DNA of 64,000 bases from Hoplostethus atlanticus (GCA_034670405.1 JAXDDX010000040.1:3306001-3370000), one strand, 5' to 3'. Positions 1 through 16,294 are shown, counted from the stretch's first letter. A program made the numbers and translations. Notes: generated by a model not told the origin, from the letters alone.

Positions 1-394
1 TAAATTGGGGTTGTGGTTCTGGCATATTGGCTAACCATTAGGATTGTACTTGCTAACGTTACTGTCTAGTGTTATAACAAAACAAAGAAATTGTTCATTT
101 TGATTAGCTAAAGTTAACTTAAGAAAATTATTAATCTTAGCCTGTGTCTCTGCATGCATTTAAAAACTATCAAGGCCAGCATTTAGAGCTATTAGTTATT
201 TAATCTCTGTCAGTATATAGCTAGGTCATAGCTGGTGGCAATCTATAGCTTTGTGTTATGTCGAACCCTGTGTCATTTACCCATTTGCATGTAAAATTGT
301 GTGCATTGCAATTAATTATTAAGGTGTGTCATTATGCCAATAATGCCATTGCTAGCAGGCTGGTACTGATCATTGATTGTGTCTTGTCTTACAG
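1..394 (+). other. kif3b: kif3b upstream intron (partial)
   Basis: AT-rich noncoding DNA ending in a pyrimidine-containing stretch and CAG acceptor at 392-394, just before the exon that carries the kif3b start codon. The first, presumably noncoding, exon and the promoter lie to the left of the window. Nothing else is recognised here. Confidence 0.6.
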
Positions 395-512
395 GCTCTG
401 ATGTGGGCGTTTCTGACACACTGAACTGAAGCTGCACATAGAGGGGACAAAGTGCCAGCAAGGGAGGGTGGACAAAGTGCCAGCAAGGGAGGGTTGTCAG
501 CCACTCCTCAAC
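395..512 (+). other. kif3b: kif3b 5' UTR part of the first coding exon
   Basis: The stretch between the acceptor at 393-394 and the ATG at 513. It contains a direct tandem duplication of a 25-bp unit (446-470 and 471-494, the second copy slightly shorter). An open frame runs upstream of 513 in phase with the gene, but it has no ATG. The start at 513 was chosen because it gives the family N-terminus MSKxKSSES. Confidence 0.65.
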
Positions 513-3500
513 ATGTCCAAGAGCAAGAGCTCCGAGTCAATCAAGGTGGTGGTCCGATGTCGGCCCATGAACGAGAAGGAACGGGCAGCCAAATTCATCA
601 GGGTGGTCTCTGTTGATGTCAAATTGGGCCAAATTATTGTCAGGAACCCCAGGGAGGCCTCATCCCATGAACACCCCAAAGTCTTCACTTTTGATTCAGT
701 GTATGACTCGAACTCCAAACAAGTGGATCTCTATGATGAAACCTTCAGGCCCTTGGTGGATTCAGTTCTTCTGGGGTTTAACGGGACCATCTTTGCCTAT
801 GGGCAGACGGGTACAGGGAAAACCTACACTATGGAGGGGGTGAGAAATGACCCAGAGAGGAGAGGGGTGATCCCCAACTCATTTGACCACATCTTCACAC
901 ACATTTCACGATCCCAGAATCAGCAATACCTGGTGAGAGCATCATATCTAGAGATCTATCAAGAGGAGATCAGAGACTTGCTCGCAAAGGATCAATTACG
1001 TCGCCTTGAACTGAAGGAGAGGCCTGACACAGGTGTGTACGTCAAAGATCTCTCATCGTTTGTCACCAAGAGTGTGCGGGAGATTGAGCACGTCATGAAT
1101 GTGGGCAACCAGAACCGTTCAGTGGGCTCCACCAATATGAACGAACACAGCTCTCGTTCTCACGCTATCTTTGTCATCACCATTGAGTGCAGCGAGTTGG
1201 GCGTGGACGGGGAGAACCATATCAGGGTGGGCAAGCTGAACCTGGTAGATTTGGCCGGTAGTGAGAGACAGACCAAGACCGGTGCTCAGGGGGAGAGGCT
1301 TAAAGAAGCCACAAAGATCAACCTGTCACTCTCTGCTCTGGGGAATGTCATATCAGCTCTGGTGGACGGCAGGAGCACCCACATCCCCTACCGAGACTCT
1401 AAACTCACCCGCCTGTTGCAGGACTCTCTGGGGGGCAACGCCCGCACTGTCATGGTAGCCAATATCGGCCCAGCATCCTACAACCTGGAGGAGACCCTGA
1501 CCACGCTGCGCTACTCCAACAGGGCCAAGAACATCAAGAACAAACCACGCATCAACGAGGACCCCAAGGACGCCCTGCTCAGGGAGTTTCAGGAGGAGAT
1601 CGCAAGGCTGAAGGAGCAGCTAGAAAAGCGCTCGGGGAAGAAAAAGAAGAGGAGGCAGAGGAGGAGGGTCGGGGAAGGGGGAGATGAGGAAGATCTGGAA
1701 GAAGGAGAGACAGAGGATGATGAGGAGGAAGGGGATGACAAAGGGGATTACTGGCGGGTCCAGCAGGAGAAGCTGGAGAGTGAGAGAAAGGCCATCATGG
1801 AGGATCGCAGTCTGGTGGCCGAGGAGAAACTCCGACTGCTCAGACAGAAGGAGAGGAAAATGGAAGACTTGAAAAGAGAGAGGGAGGCCGGAGAGATGCT
1901 CTCTAGCAAAGTCAAGGTAAGCAGACTTGGCCAGACTGGTTGTACACCTGTCAATCACAATCACATGTGCCACACACAAACCTGCATCAGTCCTGATGTT
2001 ATATTATCCACTCTGTCTCCTGTGCTTAAAGTCTTTTTATTGGCACACAGCCCTGCTTTTTTATGCCAGTTGAAAACCCACCTGACTGATCTAGCTTCAC
2101 CTGGTCTCATCCTTTTCTTTTCCCCGCTCCATCCAGGCGATGGAGAGTAAGCTCCTGGTAGGGGGAAAGAACATTGTGGATCATACCAATGAACAACAGA
2201 GGATCCTGGAGCAGAAGAGACAGGAAATCGCTGAACAGGTAAAGTCTGATTTTGCGATAATGGCTGTCTAACCTCACTTTCAAGCCATGACTCACACAGT
2301 CCGATTGCACATAGAGCCTTGAGATGTGCACTAAGGATTGTATGCGATTGTGCGTGTCTGTGTGTGTTTATAGAAACGGCGAGAACGTGAGATGCAGCAG
2401 CAGGTGGAGTGTCGCGACGAGGAGACTCTGGAGCTTAAGGAGACCTACAGCTCTCTGCAGCAGGAGGTCGACATCAAGACCAAGAAGCTGAAAAAGGTAG
2501 TGGCTTGCTGCCTTTGCTGGTCTAGGAAATCGCTATCCTCCTTGTCACCCATCCAAAAACAGGCACAAGACTCCTGAGTCTGTCGTCAACCTGTGGTGTT
2601 ATTTACAATGTTTCCAGGCCTGGGCACCATAGTCAATGAAGGCGTTCTGAATACTTGGAAGTACAATGCGAGCATAGATGCACAGACAGTCATCTGAAAA
2701 AGCGCAAGGAGAGATTGACTATTTTCTCCTGAAAGTCTGATGCTCTTTTGAGGCTTTATGTGCCTGGTAATGAACTGCTCCATAAATAGGTCAGACATTT
2801 GAAATCATGTAGCAATATATTTCTTTCCCAAGTTTGTCTGTTTGGATTGCCTATTATTCCTTTTAGTTTTGCATTAGCGACAGTGACGTATGTCCAAGCT
2901 AACTTCCAAGTCTGTTTTTTATAAATGGACTACCCAGCACAGGAACTCGTCTAGAAATAACCCTGGCTCCCGCACTTCCCTCGTTTCTTTTTTTTTTTTT
3001 AAACTCATTTACCTTTTTAATGGCTTTTCCTCCTCCACCCCTCACCCCCATTTCCTCTTTGTTGATTTCTCCTTCCCATTCCTCCCTCTCTGTCCTCTAG
3101 CTGTTTGCCAAGCTGCAGGCGGTGAAGGCAGAGATACATGACGTCCAGGAGGCGCACATCAACGAGCGCCAGGAGCTGGAACAATCCCAGAACGAGCTCA
3201 CCAGGGAGCTCAAACTCAAGTATGCAGGCTGCAGATCATGTTACTCAGCAGGAAGACAGGGGAGCGGGCCGATCAATAGTATATCTATTATGACATTTGT
3301 CCATCCTCGAGCTGCATCTCATTGCATCAGACTTTGGCCTTGAGAGTGAGGAATATCAAGGAAGTCTTTTGCGTACCTCATGAGAAAAGGGATTGGCATG
3401 CTTAAGTAATGCATAGGCAGCAGAAAAGTAATTTCTGTTTATGCTTTTGTCATGATTTATGCATGACCTAGTCGGATCTAAGCCCTGTTCATGCCTGGGT

Positions 3501-5058
3501 TCCTCCCTAATCACCCAGACATCCTGTTGTATTAATTATAGCATCTCTAAACTGCTGCCTCGGACCATTAGATTTCTTGCCACAGAAAGACTGACGTCCT
3601 CATCTGTCTGTGTGTTTCTGTCTTTTATTTGTCCTTCACTATCTGACCATATCTGCAGTCATCTGTTTGCCCTTCTGTCTGTCTGTCTGAAATTGTCTCT
3701 AATTGACCGTCTGACTGTTTGCCTTTCAGGCATCTGATCATCGAGAACTTCATTCCCCTGGAGGAGAAGAACAAGATAGTCAACAGGGCCTTCTTCGATG
3801 AGGACGATCACTGGAAAATGAAGCCCATCACACGTATAGAGGAGTAAGCAAAAGAATATACATGGCATGCCATTTGGTGCGTTCTTATTCCAGTAGATGG
3901 CATTAACCACCAGCTATGTCTCTGCTCGACCTCTCCCTGACTGAAATACAAACACCTTTAAAGGTTCCCGGCTGCAATTGGCCATTCAGCCAGTACCGGT
4001 ACTGCAGGGAGCATGCAGGGAGAACCAGCCCACCAGCTCCATTCTCTCCTGCATCCAGCCCACACCATAACCCCCCCTCACCCCCAGCGTTTGTCCTATG
4101 CTCGACCCTTTTGAGTGACAGAAACTCTCATTGCTGTAGCAGAGTGTATTGCAGAGAGATGTGTGTAAAATAGCACATTTTTCTTGACCATGTGTCTGTT
4201 GTAACGCTTTCTGTATGTTTGTCTCAGTGACCATCAGATGATGACCAGGCCATTGTCAGCAGTGGGCTACAGGAGGCCTCTGAGTCAGCATGCACGTATG
4301 GCCATGATGATGAGGCCTGACATCAGATACAAAGTAGGCTGCACCGCCACGCTTCTCCTTTTTTAACACAATGCACTTCTTCCTCATATCCTTTCACAAG
4401 CATAAACACACTGAATGGTCTTAGTACATATAAAAGACCACGTGCTGTTGACTCAGTTGCCCTGGGTGAGTGTGAGCCTTGCCTCTGTCCTTTTCCTCCT
4501 AGGCTGAAAACATCCTGATGCTGGACATGGACCTGCCGGCTCGGACCACCAAGGAGTACGAGGAGCCGGTCATCGCCCCCAAGGTGGCCGCGGCCCTGGA
4601 GGATGCTCTTAGGGATGAGGACGAGATCCAGGTGGACGCCTCTGGCTTCCACAGCAGCCTGGGACCAACCCCGCCAGCCAGCGCCAGTGGCAGCCTCAAG
4701 AAACCAAAATCTGGGTAAGGCAAACAGCTGTCCTCTGTATCAGAACCTCAGTTACATTCACTTATACAGACATATGTAGTAGATTTTTACAGTTCCACAT
4801 GTGCATTACTGGTCAACTTAGACGGCAAGCTATGGAAAGAAGGTATAATAGAAAAATGTTGAATGAAACCAAAGTGTCAGTTTGCCATCAACTTTTTCTG
4901 CCATCCCCTTAATGTTTTTTTTAATTGTCTATAATTTCTTTCTGCCACCCAGCCGACCGAAAACGGGCAAAAAGTCGAGCACCCCAACCTCTCCGTTCAG
5001 CACCTCCAGTCCAGGATCCCCTCTCTACCCACAATCCCGTGGCCTGGTACCCAAGTGA
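513..5058 (+). CDS. kif3b: Kinesin-like protein KIF3B (kinesin-2 motor subunit)
   Basis: Plus-end-directed microtubule motor. In the family, KIF3B pairs with KIF3A and KAP3 to drive anterograde intraflagellar transport and other cargo movement. Eight coding exons were read from splice sites: 513-1916, 2137-2238, 2374-2496, 3101-3219, 3730-3843, 4228-4333, 4503-4714 and 4953-5058. All phases agree and give 761 residues (human about 747). The first exon carries the whole motor: P-loop GQTGTGKT at residues 97-104, switch I SSRSH at 213-217, switch II DLAGSE at 246-251, then the neck. A charged linker follows (basic [10 protein letters not shown], then a Glu/Asp run), then a coiled coil containing [16 protein letters not shown]. 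The globular tail ends SRGLVPK, as in KIF3B rather than KIF3C. The frame is intact. The paralogue choice rests on the tail and on remembered sequence. Confidence 0.95.
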
Positions 5059-7800
5059 CCCCCCCCCCCCACCCCAGCACTACTACCACCCACCACCCAC
5101 CTCTTGTGTGCACCTTTCCACTTTGGGACCCAAAACTTTGAGAGAATGGGCTTGGGTTTTTTTTTTTGGTTTTTTTGTTTTTTACAAAAGAAAGAGAGAA
5201 GACTTAAAATACTCATGCTGCTTCATAGCTTTGAACTTTTTACCCCCAAGACCATTAACTGTTGTCATTAGCCATTTCCTGGAGATTTTAAACCACTCAT
5301 CCTAACCACAAGTTACTACAGTACAGCCACGCATGAAGCCCCAAATCACACTAACACTGACCTTTTCCTGCACTTGGCCTGAATGCCAACGTCTTATAAT
5401 CTATACTTCACGATGTTCTTAATGTACAGAGACAATTGAAGGTGGGCTTTGAACCCCCCCTTGATGAACTGCAGTATCCACAATGCACATCTTCCTCATA
5501 TCCTCCCAGATCTGTGTGGCATGCTGGGGGTTGTAGTCCTCTGTCTTAACAGAGGTGTGGACATTGGGGGGAGATAAAGACACCTGGACTAGGCAGTTCC
5601 CCTGTACTTGTCACTAACAAGCTGTATGTTTGTCAGTGTGTGTTTTTGGTCTGGCTGTGTATCTTCGTATGTGTGTGTGCACGTTTCTAAGTTGCTGTCT
5701 CTCCTGAATGTTGGAGTTTGAGTTTACGTCATACTGCGCTGTTTTTTCCCCACGGTTGGAGTTCTGTAAATGTTAGAGTAGAGCTCTCTGTGTGCGTGCG
5801 TGCATGTGTGTGTGTGTTTTTCGTCATAGGTAACTGAATCTGTGGTGGTTGTAAGTGTACAGGCCGGAAAGCGAAGCACGCTACAGACTTAGCCTCTGTC
5901 ACAAGTTGCTGTAATCAGTAGATGCTGTTCTTCCTGGGGCACACAAGACTGAGGTGGGGAACGATGGGAGAGAGCTCCACACATACACACAAACACCCGC
6001 TAAGGACACACTCCAGATTGCACGTATTGCAGTTGGTCACCAGATCTGGCAGCATGTTCAACACAAATGCTGACCACGACCTGGGTCACTGCAATGTTAC
6101 TGAGCTGGAACATGCCTCCGATTTATCAGGGTTCCAAGGTGCCTTAACCTGCGTCCTCAATCTCTGCCCCTTTCTTTGAAGTGTGCGCTCATATTCTTCT
6201 CTATGTTCTTGAGTGGTGCATTCATTTTATTCATTCCTGCAGCAGGGAATTGACCATAGCATAGTCCTGTCATTTCAGTCAAAATCAAGCGCACACTTTC
6301 AGACGGAGAGGCAGAGCCTTCGGACGCAGCATTCAACCCCCCCCCCAGGGCTCTGGGGGAAGGGCCACGGGAAGGGAAGGCAGGTGGAGGGGTGGCTGGA
6401 GATGTATTCCCCCTTCCATTTTTACCTCATCTACCTTTTTATTGGTCTGAGTGGTCCTTGGAATGAACTGATCGGTCTAACAGAAGTATCAACACTAAAC
6501 CCCAATCGAATGCTAAACTCTTTAGAGTACCATGGTGCCATAGAGCTCAGTCGAAACACTATGGACTTGAACGGATCTGAACACAAACTGTTTCATTTGT
6601 ATGCCTACAGATGAAAAATATGCAGTTTTAATCTCTGTTTGTGCATCTCTCTGATGCTCCCCGTTCCCCATTACTCACTCCTCCTAACTGAGGGGTGTGC
6701 TGCCCGCTTGCTGCTACTGTGTAGGGTTCCACAACCCACTGTGACATTGCATCAGGCCTGGGACAGACGGCAGAGGAAATCCCTTGAAATACTTGAGCTG
6801 TGTGCAATTGATCTTGTCTGTTGCATAAGAACTATCAAAATAACAGTCAAACCTATCTCGCGCCAAGTAGACGAGCAAAACCTTGATAGTACTTCAAAAA
6901 GGGATTTCCAACACTGTTTTCCCCAAGCCTGCAATACCTTTATGTATTTAGATATGTAACGATGAATATAGACTTGTCGATAGGCAATCCTCAGTCACTT
7001 TTGCAGATGTAAAAAAAGAAAGTAAATGGGTTTCAATATTGAAATAAATAACTTATTACCATCTTTTTTTTCATTTTTTAAAAAAAACATGTAGATACAA
7101 TTTTTTTTAATTCAGTTTGTTTTCTTTAAAATAGACTTTTATTTTTGGAGCTGTATAATTTAAGTTAATGTGCAAATGTTTATTTTTTGCATCACACATG
7201 TACTATATGAGGTTTTTTTATTCAGCAAGGTACAGGTTTGTTTGTTTGTTCAATTCAGATGGCTTTTGTCCCTATAAAGTCCTCCACTAACTGTTGCAAG
7301 ATGAAAGTTTGGATCAACTGTTGCACAATGTTCTTTGGGGAAGGTGTGGAGGCAGGTGCTTAAAAATAGAAATGACATTGATTCACAGAGTTGAGTATTT
7401 GAGCGCGTGTACTGTACATTTAGCTTCATAAGTCATAGGATAATCTAAGTGCAAAGATGATCTCTTTGAAATTAGACCTGTTTGAGGTCACCTTAACGTT
7501 GCAATGCTGTATACCTGCTGCATGATTTTAGCAAGCTTGATTGTTAATAGTTTTGGTTGTTTGAGTATCCATTAATCCATGATAGGAATTTGGTAACCAA
7601 AATGTGAATGTCTTAATTTGATTGCAGACCTTTGCATATGTATCCCATAGCCACGCCACTGGACCCAAACTCCATACCTAAGACTTTTATGACCAACTTT
7701 TATGTGCTGGTATTGTTTTGTAGCCAAATAAGATTATGCTGGTGCACTTCAATCTGTGGCTACCTGTGTCTTTTGATTATTAAAGATGATTATATGATTA
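5059..7800 (+). other. kif3b: kif3b 3' UTR (inferred extent)
   Basis: No gene is seen between the kif3b stop and the convergent pcmtd2 end. The stretch holds short homopolymers (a C run at 5060-5070, a T run near 5158), GT-rich patches around 5640-5820 and AT-rich DNA from 7000. The best poly(A) signal is ATTAAA at 7778-7783. A 2.7-kb 3' UTR is inferred from this signal and from the lack of other features; transcript ends were not seen. Confidence 0.5.
7778..7783 (+). terminator. kif3b: Candidate poly(A) signal of kif3b
   Basis: The hexamer ATTAAA, followed within about 40 bases by T/G-rich DNA. It is the last signal on this strand before the convergent pcmtd2 signal at 7907-7912. Confidence 0.45.
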
Positions 7801-7889
7801 CAAGATGAAGAACTATTGTGTGCTGATGTACCAAACGTGTTCCTTGTTATCACACACAAGAGAAACGGCACCCTTGACTACGTTTCACA

Positions 7890-10435
7890 TATTTTGTATA
7901 ATGTACTTTATTAACAGCAGTGAATAACACAGCTCAAATTTAAAAACAACAGGTCATCTTTACTAAAACTTGATGTTAAGTGCAAAAAGTACAACATGAT
8001 ATACATTCAGCAGAGAATCACAATTGCACAACAACTGAACATGAATGATATTTGAAGTCAAACGAAGGAATGGTCCTATGTACAGTACTTAAAGGTAGAT
8101 CCAGCAGCAGAAATGGCAAAATCGTGAATCATACTCTCAGTAGCGGTTATAATGTCATTTTCCTGACGTGATAAAGACTTACTGCTTTTTGGACACAATC
8201 CTCCCATTCGTTTACTGGAGATGGATATATTACCAATATAAACTCCGCTTGTTCAGATTTTTCATATTGTGATCACATCCCTAATTTACCCAGTGATCTG
8301 TGGCCGTCTCACTCGCTGCCTTGTGTTGTGCAGAGGTCACCCTGCTGTGTTTGCTAATACATTCTGCAGAATCTACCTTTCAAATCAGAATTGGAAAGAT
8401 TTAAGGCTTTAACTGTCAGATGTCATGTTTATTTGTGGGACAAAATGAAAACGTAGCCTATCAGAAGTAACATTTCAGAAGTGGTAGTAGCGTTTTGCAA
8501 TTTTTAAAGTCATAAAACAAAATAGCTTCTTCTAATGAGTGACCTGCTGTTGATCTGCTATTCAAAGAGAGTTTCCTGTCAAGACGTCGGAGTCCATGCA
8601 ACATAGGTTTGGCACAGAAGGGCGAAGAAAGTTTGGTACCAAAGCAATAATACAAATTAATAATGCCCCATCTAACTAGAAACTGTAATGGAAATATGTC
8701 CCATAGGATATTTTTTCTGTTTTTTCATGACTGACAAATCAAAACATACACTCAATATAAATTCAGTACACACACCACTTCAAGTCTCAAATAAAATTCT
8801 GAAGTAAAATAAAAATAACTATAATACTAGAACAAAAAAAAGATTAGAGCGCTAGCACGCATCAACAAAACGAGTTGATGGTGAAAAAACTTGCGCACTG
8901 TCATCAAAATATTGTTTCTCTGTTTTCATCATGCTGGTTTGAACCTTTGTGTCAACCACTAGAATGTAAATTGGAATATTAGACAGGAATCATGATATTT
9001 TATGGTCATTCTCTTTTATAATGGGATGTGGGACATTGGGACTACCTTTGGATACACAAGTCAGGGGTTAGGTCGGTTTCACCTGCATACAACGAAGTCG
9101 AGACAAAGATGAACTTCAACTCAAAAAATGAAAACTTCTGCATAGAAAAAGGGAAAAACGATTCAATGGACTTATGAATTGAATTTCAACTAGCGTCCTA
9201 AAATTAAATGAAGATTAACCCTTTATTGATGCCCCGGGAAAACGTATTTGAAGAGGGGCGACCCCTCGGAAAAGGAGACAATTTAACGGCAAGTTAAATT
9301 ATCTAAATGGTCGGGGGCTCGGGGCAGAGCTCCTGTTCTATTTGGAAAATCGGTGAAAATCATCACAACCGCCAATCCATCACGGTCAAAAACTCACGAG
9401 TCGTAGCTACAATACCATTAAACATGATATGGTGAAAGAGAAAATCGACTGGACTTTCTCACGTCATCGTCAACAGCTGATAAATCTTTCAACGTGCAGC
9501 TTTGTCTAGCGGTCCCTTTCTAAAAACTTTGTTCTTTTCTAGAAATAAACACCTTCCACCGCTGGCCACCTCACGTGGACAAGGCCAGACCTTTGTCCGA
9601 TCGCCGCTCAGAGCGCTAACCCCACGCGACCTACACCCTCTGACAGGTCACGGCTGTAACAGTGGGCTCAGACTGACATGCGTTATATTTTTCGATCTGT
9701 TCTATTGAAAAAGCCCAAATCCTCTGGAGACTCTCCCCTGGGTGGGTACGTGCACGAGGCCTAACCCTGTTACAGCGTCTAGTCTGCTAGGCTAAACAAT
9801 GACGGTGGTCTTTCTCAGCGCCGGCCAGTTGCCCTTTGTTTATCTGTAGCCCGAAGTACTCCGGTAGCTGTATTGATATGCTATGCCAGATAAGAGTATT
9901 AGCATTAAAGAACTCTGCAGAGAAAAATTGATAAACTGAGTAAATATGTATTATGAACCAAACACACAGATTCTATTTATTTTCACCTCGAGGGAGACTG
10001 TCACGGTGACAGGAAGGAGACACAGGCTATACATCAGTGACTGTTTGGGTGTCTGAAACGTTGGTGTGACAGAGAGCTGTCCTCTGCTCTACACACAGAG
10101 AGAGACCGCTAAATTGGTTCTATCCGAGCTTAGCAAAACCCCTCCCTCCCCCGCCACCGGACAAACTGAACGGACTCTTTACAGAGGAAGGAAATGAGTG
10201 GAGAACGGAACAGTGGGAGCAAATGAGTGAGTAGGACAGAGAAGATGGAGACAGGTGGTGTGTGTGGAGAGACCCGGAGGGGAGGGGAGAGGGGGGAGGG
10301 GTCAGTAAGGTAGGAGGCCTGTTGCCCTGCCTTGTACAGGTGGTAGTGGGGTTGACAGAGGCTTCAGCCTCAGCTAGGTTGCTGGTTCCAGCTCTGGGCT
10401 CGGTGGCTGAAGACCTGGCTGTGGATCCGCTGGGC
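7890..10435 (-). other. pcmtd2: pcmtd2 3' UTR (inferred extent)
   Basis: AT-rich DNA with no coding signal from 7890 to about 9150, then mixed-composition DNA up to the stop codon. It is bounded by the AATAAA at 7907-7912. The extent is inferred from that signal alone. A CpG-bearing patch at 9230-9780 is denser than expected for a 3' UTR and is not explained. Confidence 0.4.
7907..7912 (-). terminator. pcmtd2: Candidate poly(A) signal of pcmtd2
   Basis: TTTATT on the plus strand, AATAAA on the transcribed strand, about 2.5 kb beyond the pcmtd2 stop. It faces the kif3b signal across about 125 bp, so the two genes end nearly back to back. Confidence 0.45.
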
Positions 10436-13148
<2,713 letters not shown>

Positions 13149-14937
13149 TCAAGGATATGTAAAAGGTCTAAATAATGGCAAATAGCCTGAATGTGATGTC
13201 GATGAATTTCTAAACATCAAAGATCTCTGAGTACCTATTATCACTAAAAGCACATTCTTCTAAACAAGGTTACAGTAAGCATCTTATCTCCCACCAATTA
13301 TTGACAAAATTAAAAATGTCCATGAAGTGGGAGACAAAGGTATTAATCTTAGTTGTCCACCCCTGTTGTAAGGATGCTGAGGGTCCTTAGAGGAAAATCC
13401 AGAAATTGTTCTCTCTGTATATACACAGATGTCTGCTGAGGAGGACAGTAGGCTGTGCAAAGTCTATTATTATGAGTTCTGTATTTTTATTTTAAGTTTA
13501 GTTTTTCCTCAGTTGTTTAAGCCTGTTGAATTCCTTTATATTATCTCGCTGCTGCCAGGGTACCATAGCCATCAAGAGCATTTCAAGACATTTCAGTAAT
13601 CTATACCTGTGCACTATCAAACTTTGTTGGTGTACAGTACTAAAAATAGTTTTCTACAAACCATATCTGTTGTTTATTGAGCTGTATCAAAGGAAGTGCT
13701 TAGGTACTACAATCCTTTTCTTGTATCACCAGGAATACGCTGTGGGACTGTACAGAATCTGCACTTATTTGATAAGTAATACCTGTGGAACTTGGACGAG
13801 GATGTTAAAATTGTACCTTGTATATGCATCATTTTGTCCAGAGCCTGCCTCCTACCGCCTTCCCAGACCCTTTGGCTTGGCCTATCTTACTAACACAATG
13901 AGATGCCTGAGGAGCAGATTTCATGATGGTAGCTCAGTAGGAGAGTATAGTGTAAGTTTTAAGATAAAACCAGCAAGCTTAAGCAGGCCACTACACGTCT
14001 AGCTTCCCAACGCAGTGAAGCTTTTGGCAGTGGCATACTAGGTGCGAATGCTGCTGCAGTGGCTTTGGTTCAGGGTGGTGTTAAAATCAACACCAGAGGG
14101 CAATGCCAAAGGATGGGAGGGACAGAGATCACAGGAGTGCCAAATGCTCATAAGTCTACAAACAACAAAGGACCCTGTGCATCTAAATATTACTGGTCCT
14201 CCAACCTTTGATGGCAGTTGGTTGAGTTGTAGAGGATGTCGTCAGTTACCTATTCCCCTGAGAAAAAACGACAGACCTGGCATCCCTTGAACACCTACTT
14301 GTAGCCTATGATTCATTGATACAACATCAGGCAAGCATGTTTCATGTTGCCACTATGGCTACTATAAACGGCTTGTCTTGAATAGACTCTTTAACTTAAA
14401 ATCCACAGGATGGAACTGTAGCCCCCTGTCTAACAAACTATTTGGTTTAGTAGGCTAGTGGGGTACACACTTCTTGCGAAACAGTGCTATTTATATTTTA
14501 CAAATCTAATGTTGAAGTAACGACTTATTATTATCACTCCTTTAGTTGCCTTGTTTTAAAGAGAATCAGCAGTCACGCCATGACCTTTAACTCAGGAAGC
14601 TTTGAATGCGCCGCATACAAGCCCAACGTTCATGTGGCTGCGGTTGCTATTGTTTGCGCCACTCAGGTGAACCGATTTCATATAAACAATAACATTCAAG
14701 CATTCTCGATGTAACAATCGACTGGAACAAACAGCAACGGCAAAATAAAACATTAATTACGGACTGTTACACATTGGCAAGCTAAACACAAACACAAACC
14801 ACCGCAATACCGTCTTCCCTGAAAGAGAAGAAAGATCGAGACAAGAATGACAGCAGCAAGATTGCTAGCGCCTTACTATCAAACAGCTAGCTGTCCCCGT
14901 GCCTACATATTGACACGTTATCAAACTAATGCTGTAC

Positions 14938-15050
14938 CTTGTGAAAATGCCGATTGTTATTCCCTGTGTTGGCGATTTTCCTTGTCTTCAGGCTTTTGTT
15001 GTTGGGGGGGATCCAGCCAGAAACACACCACTGCTGGATGTAAACAATCG
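14938..15050 (-). other. pcmtd2: Candidate noncoding first exon of pcmtd2
   Basis: The ATG-bearing exon of pcmtd2 has a good acceptor immediately upstream (AG at 13121-13122, exon edge 13120), so a noncoding 5' exon is expected. On the minus strand a donor ACAAG/GTACAG lies at 14938/14937, just downstream of a CRE-bearing promoter-like patch. The upper limit is a guess. Confidence 0.4.
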
Positions 15051-15056
15051 GCCAGC

Positions 15057-15072
15057 TGACGTGATGACGTCA
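15057..15072. promoter_or_regulatory. Tandem CRE (TGACGTGA and TGACGTCA), probable pcmtd2 promoter
   Basis: TGACGTGA at 15057-15064 abuts the full palindrome TGACGTCA at 15065-15072. A TACGTAA lies close by. Paired CREB/ATF sites of this kind are usual in CpG-type housekeeping promoters. Position just upstream of the candidate first exon supports a pcmtd2 promoter. No TATA box is evident. Confidence 0.5.
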
Positions 15073-15099
15073 TACGTAATACACGCAAAATGACGCTGA

Positions 15100-16219
15100 G
15101 AGATGGCCTACATTTAAGAACCGAGACACACAAGGCCCTGCTTTACAGTGACTTTACAGCAGCTAAGAGGTCGTTGGTAATGAAATACATCGCAAATGTT
15201 CAAAATATGTTATTGTTAAGCATTGATGATTAAATAGTGAAAGTAATAATTGTTAAAAGTCTTAAACAATGTGAGTGGTGATTTTCGGTCAGCGCATTGA
15301 TATTTAAATTCACTGATATGCGGTCTCAGGTGTGCGGTTGTCGCGTGTTTGATGTGACTGACAGTCAATCAGAACTGACGACCGGAACTATTTCTTCTCT
15401 AAATTCCCCCTTTTTATGTTGTTTTTTGTTCTAGCTGTTACATTTTATGCTCTAACAACAGAGTTACAATACAGCAACTAATTATAACCAACTGAACTAT
15501 TTATATATGCTTAGGTAATCATTGTGTGGTTCTTCTAGACCTACATTAGGTTAGTAGGCCGGCCAGTTTTCTGACAAACTGATAAACCTGTCCCATTGTA
15601 ACTTGTCAATTTCTACTGTACAAATATACAAACATACTCACCACTTTACTCACCTTTACACCTCTCAAAGAGACAGTAAATTTATCAGTTACCCTTTGAT
15701 GATGATGACACTATTATTATTATTATTATCTATACTTTGAAGGACAAAAGTTTATTTCTCCGAGATGTGCTCTACCATCTAGGATGTCATGATGTTTAAC
15801 CGGCAGTAGGCATTCAAAAAGAAATCACCACTCAAATAGTGCGCAGCCTGAACACAGTCAGCAAAAAGCCACCCAGTAAAAGGTCACCGTTGTAAGTGTG
15901 TGTTTCTGCTGATGTTTAGAAAGCTCCAGAGGTACGTTCCATGATAAATACTGCATGCCTGACCTTTCATCTATCTGTGGTACAGCTACTTGAGCCTGCA
16001 TAACATGTAGATGCCAGATGGTCCAGCAGATGTCAGTGCTTTTCAACATAAAAGCTACATGTATGTTAACAGTACACTAAGGTCCCCCATTTTGTTCAGC
16101 AGTCAGGGAAGTAGTATATCTTGTGTGGCCATTCAAACGTCGATGGACATGATATAGACGGCTTCTCGCGAGACCTGGATGTATGGCAACGCAAGATTAA
16201 TACTAAGTCGTCTCTCTCA

Positions 16220-16259
<40 letters not shown>

Positions 16260-16284
16260 AACTGAAGAGGCAGAGTCATACTTG
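15100..16284. other. Intergenic DNA between pcmtd2 and myt1
   Basis: Mostly AT-rich. It contains an (ATT)n stretch near 15713-15730 and an (AC)14 run at 16225-16253. No coding exon or RNA gene was recognised. Confidence 0.5.
16225..16253. repeat. (AC)n microsatellite
   Basis: About 14 uninterrupted AC units just beyond the presumed 3' end of myt1. Confidence 0.9.
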
Positions 16285-16294
16285 CCTATGATTC

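Noticed and set aside
1917-2150. Open frame continuing past the kif3b motor exon donor
   Set aside because: The donor CAAG/GTAAGC and the next exon (GCGATGGAG, A-M-E) fit the family exactly. The continuation is intron read-through.
13526-14002. Plus-strand open frame of 158 residues
   Set aside because: Lies in the pcmtd2 5' intron. It has no recognised domain and no splice or promoter context.
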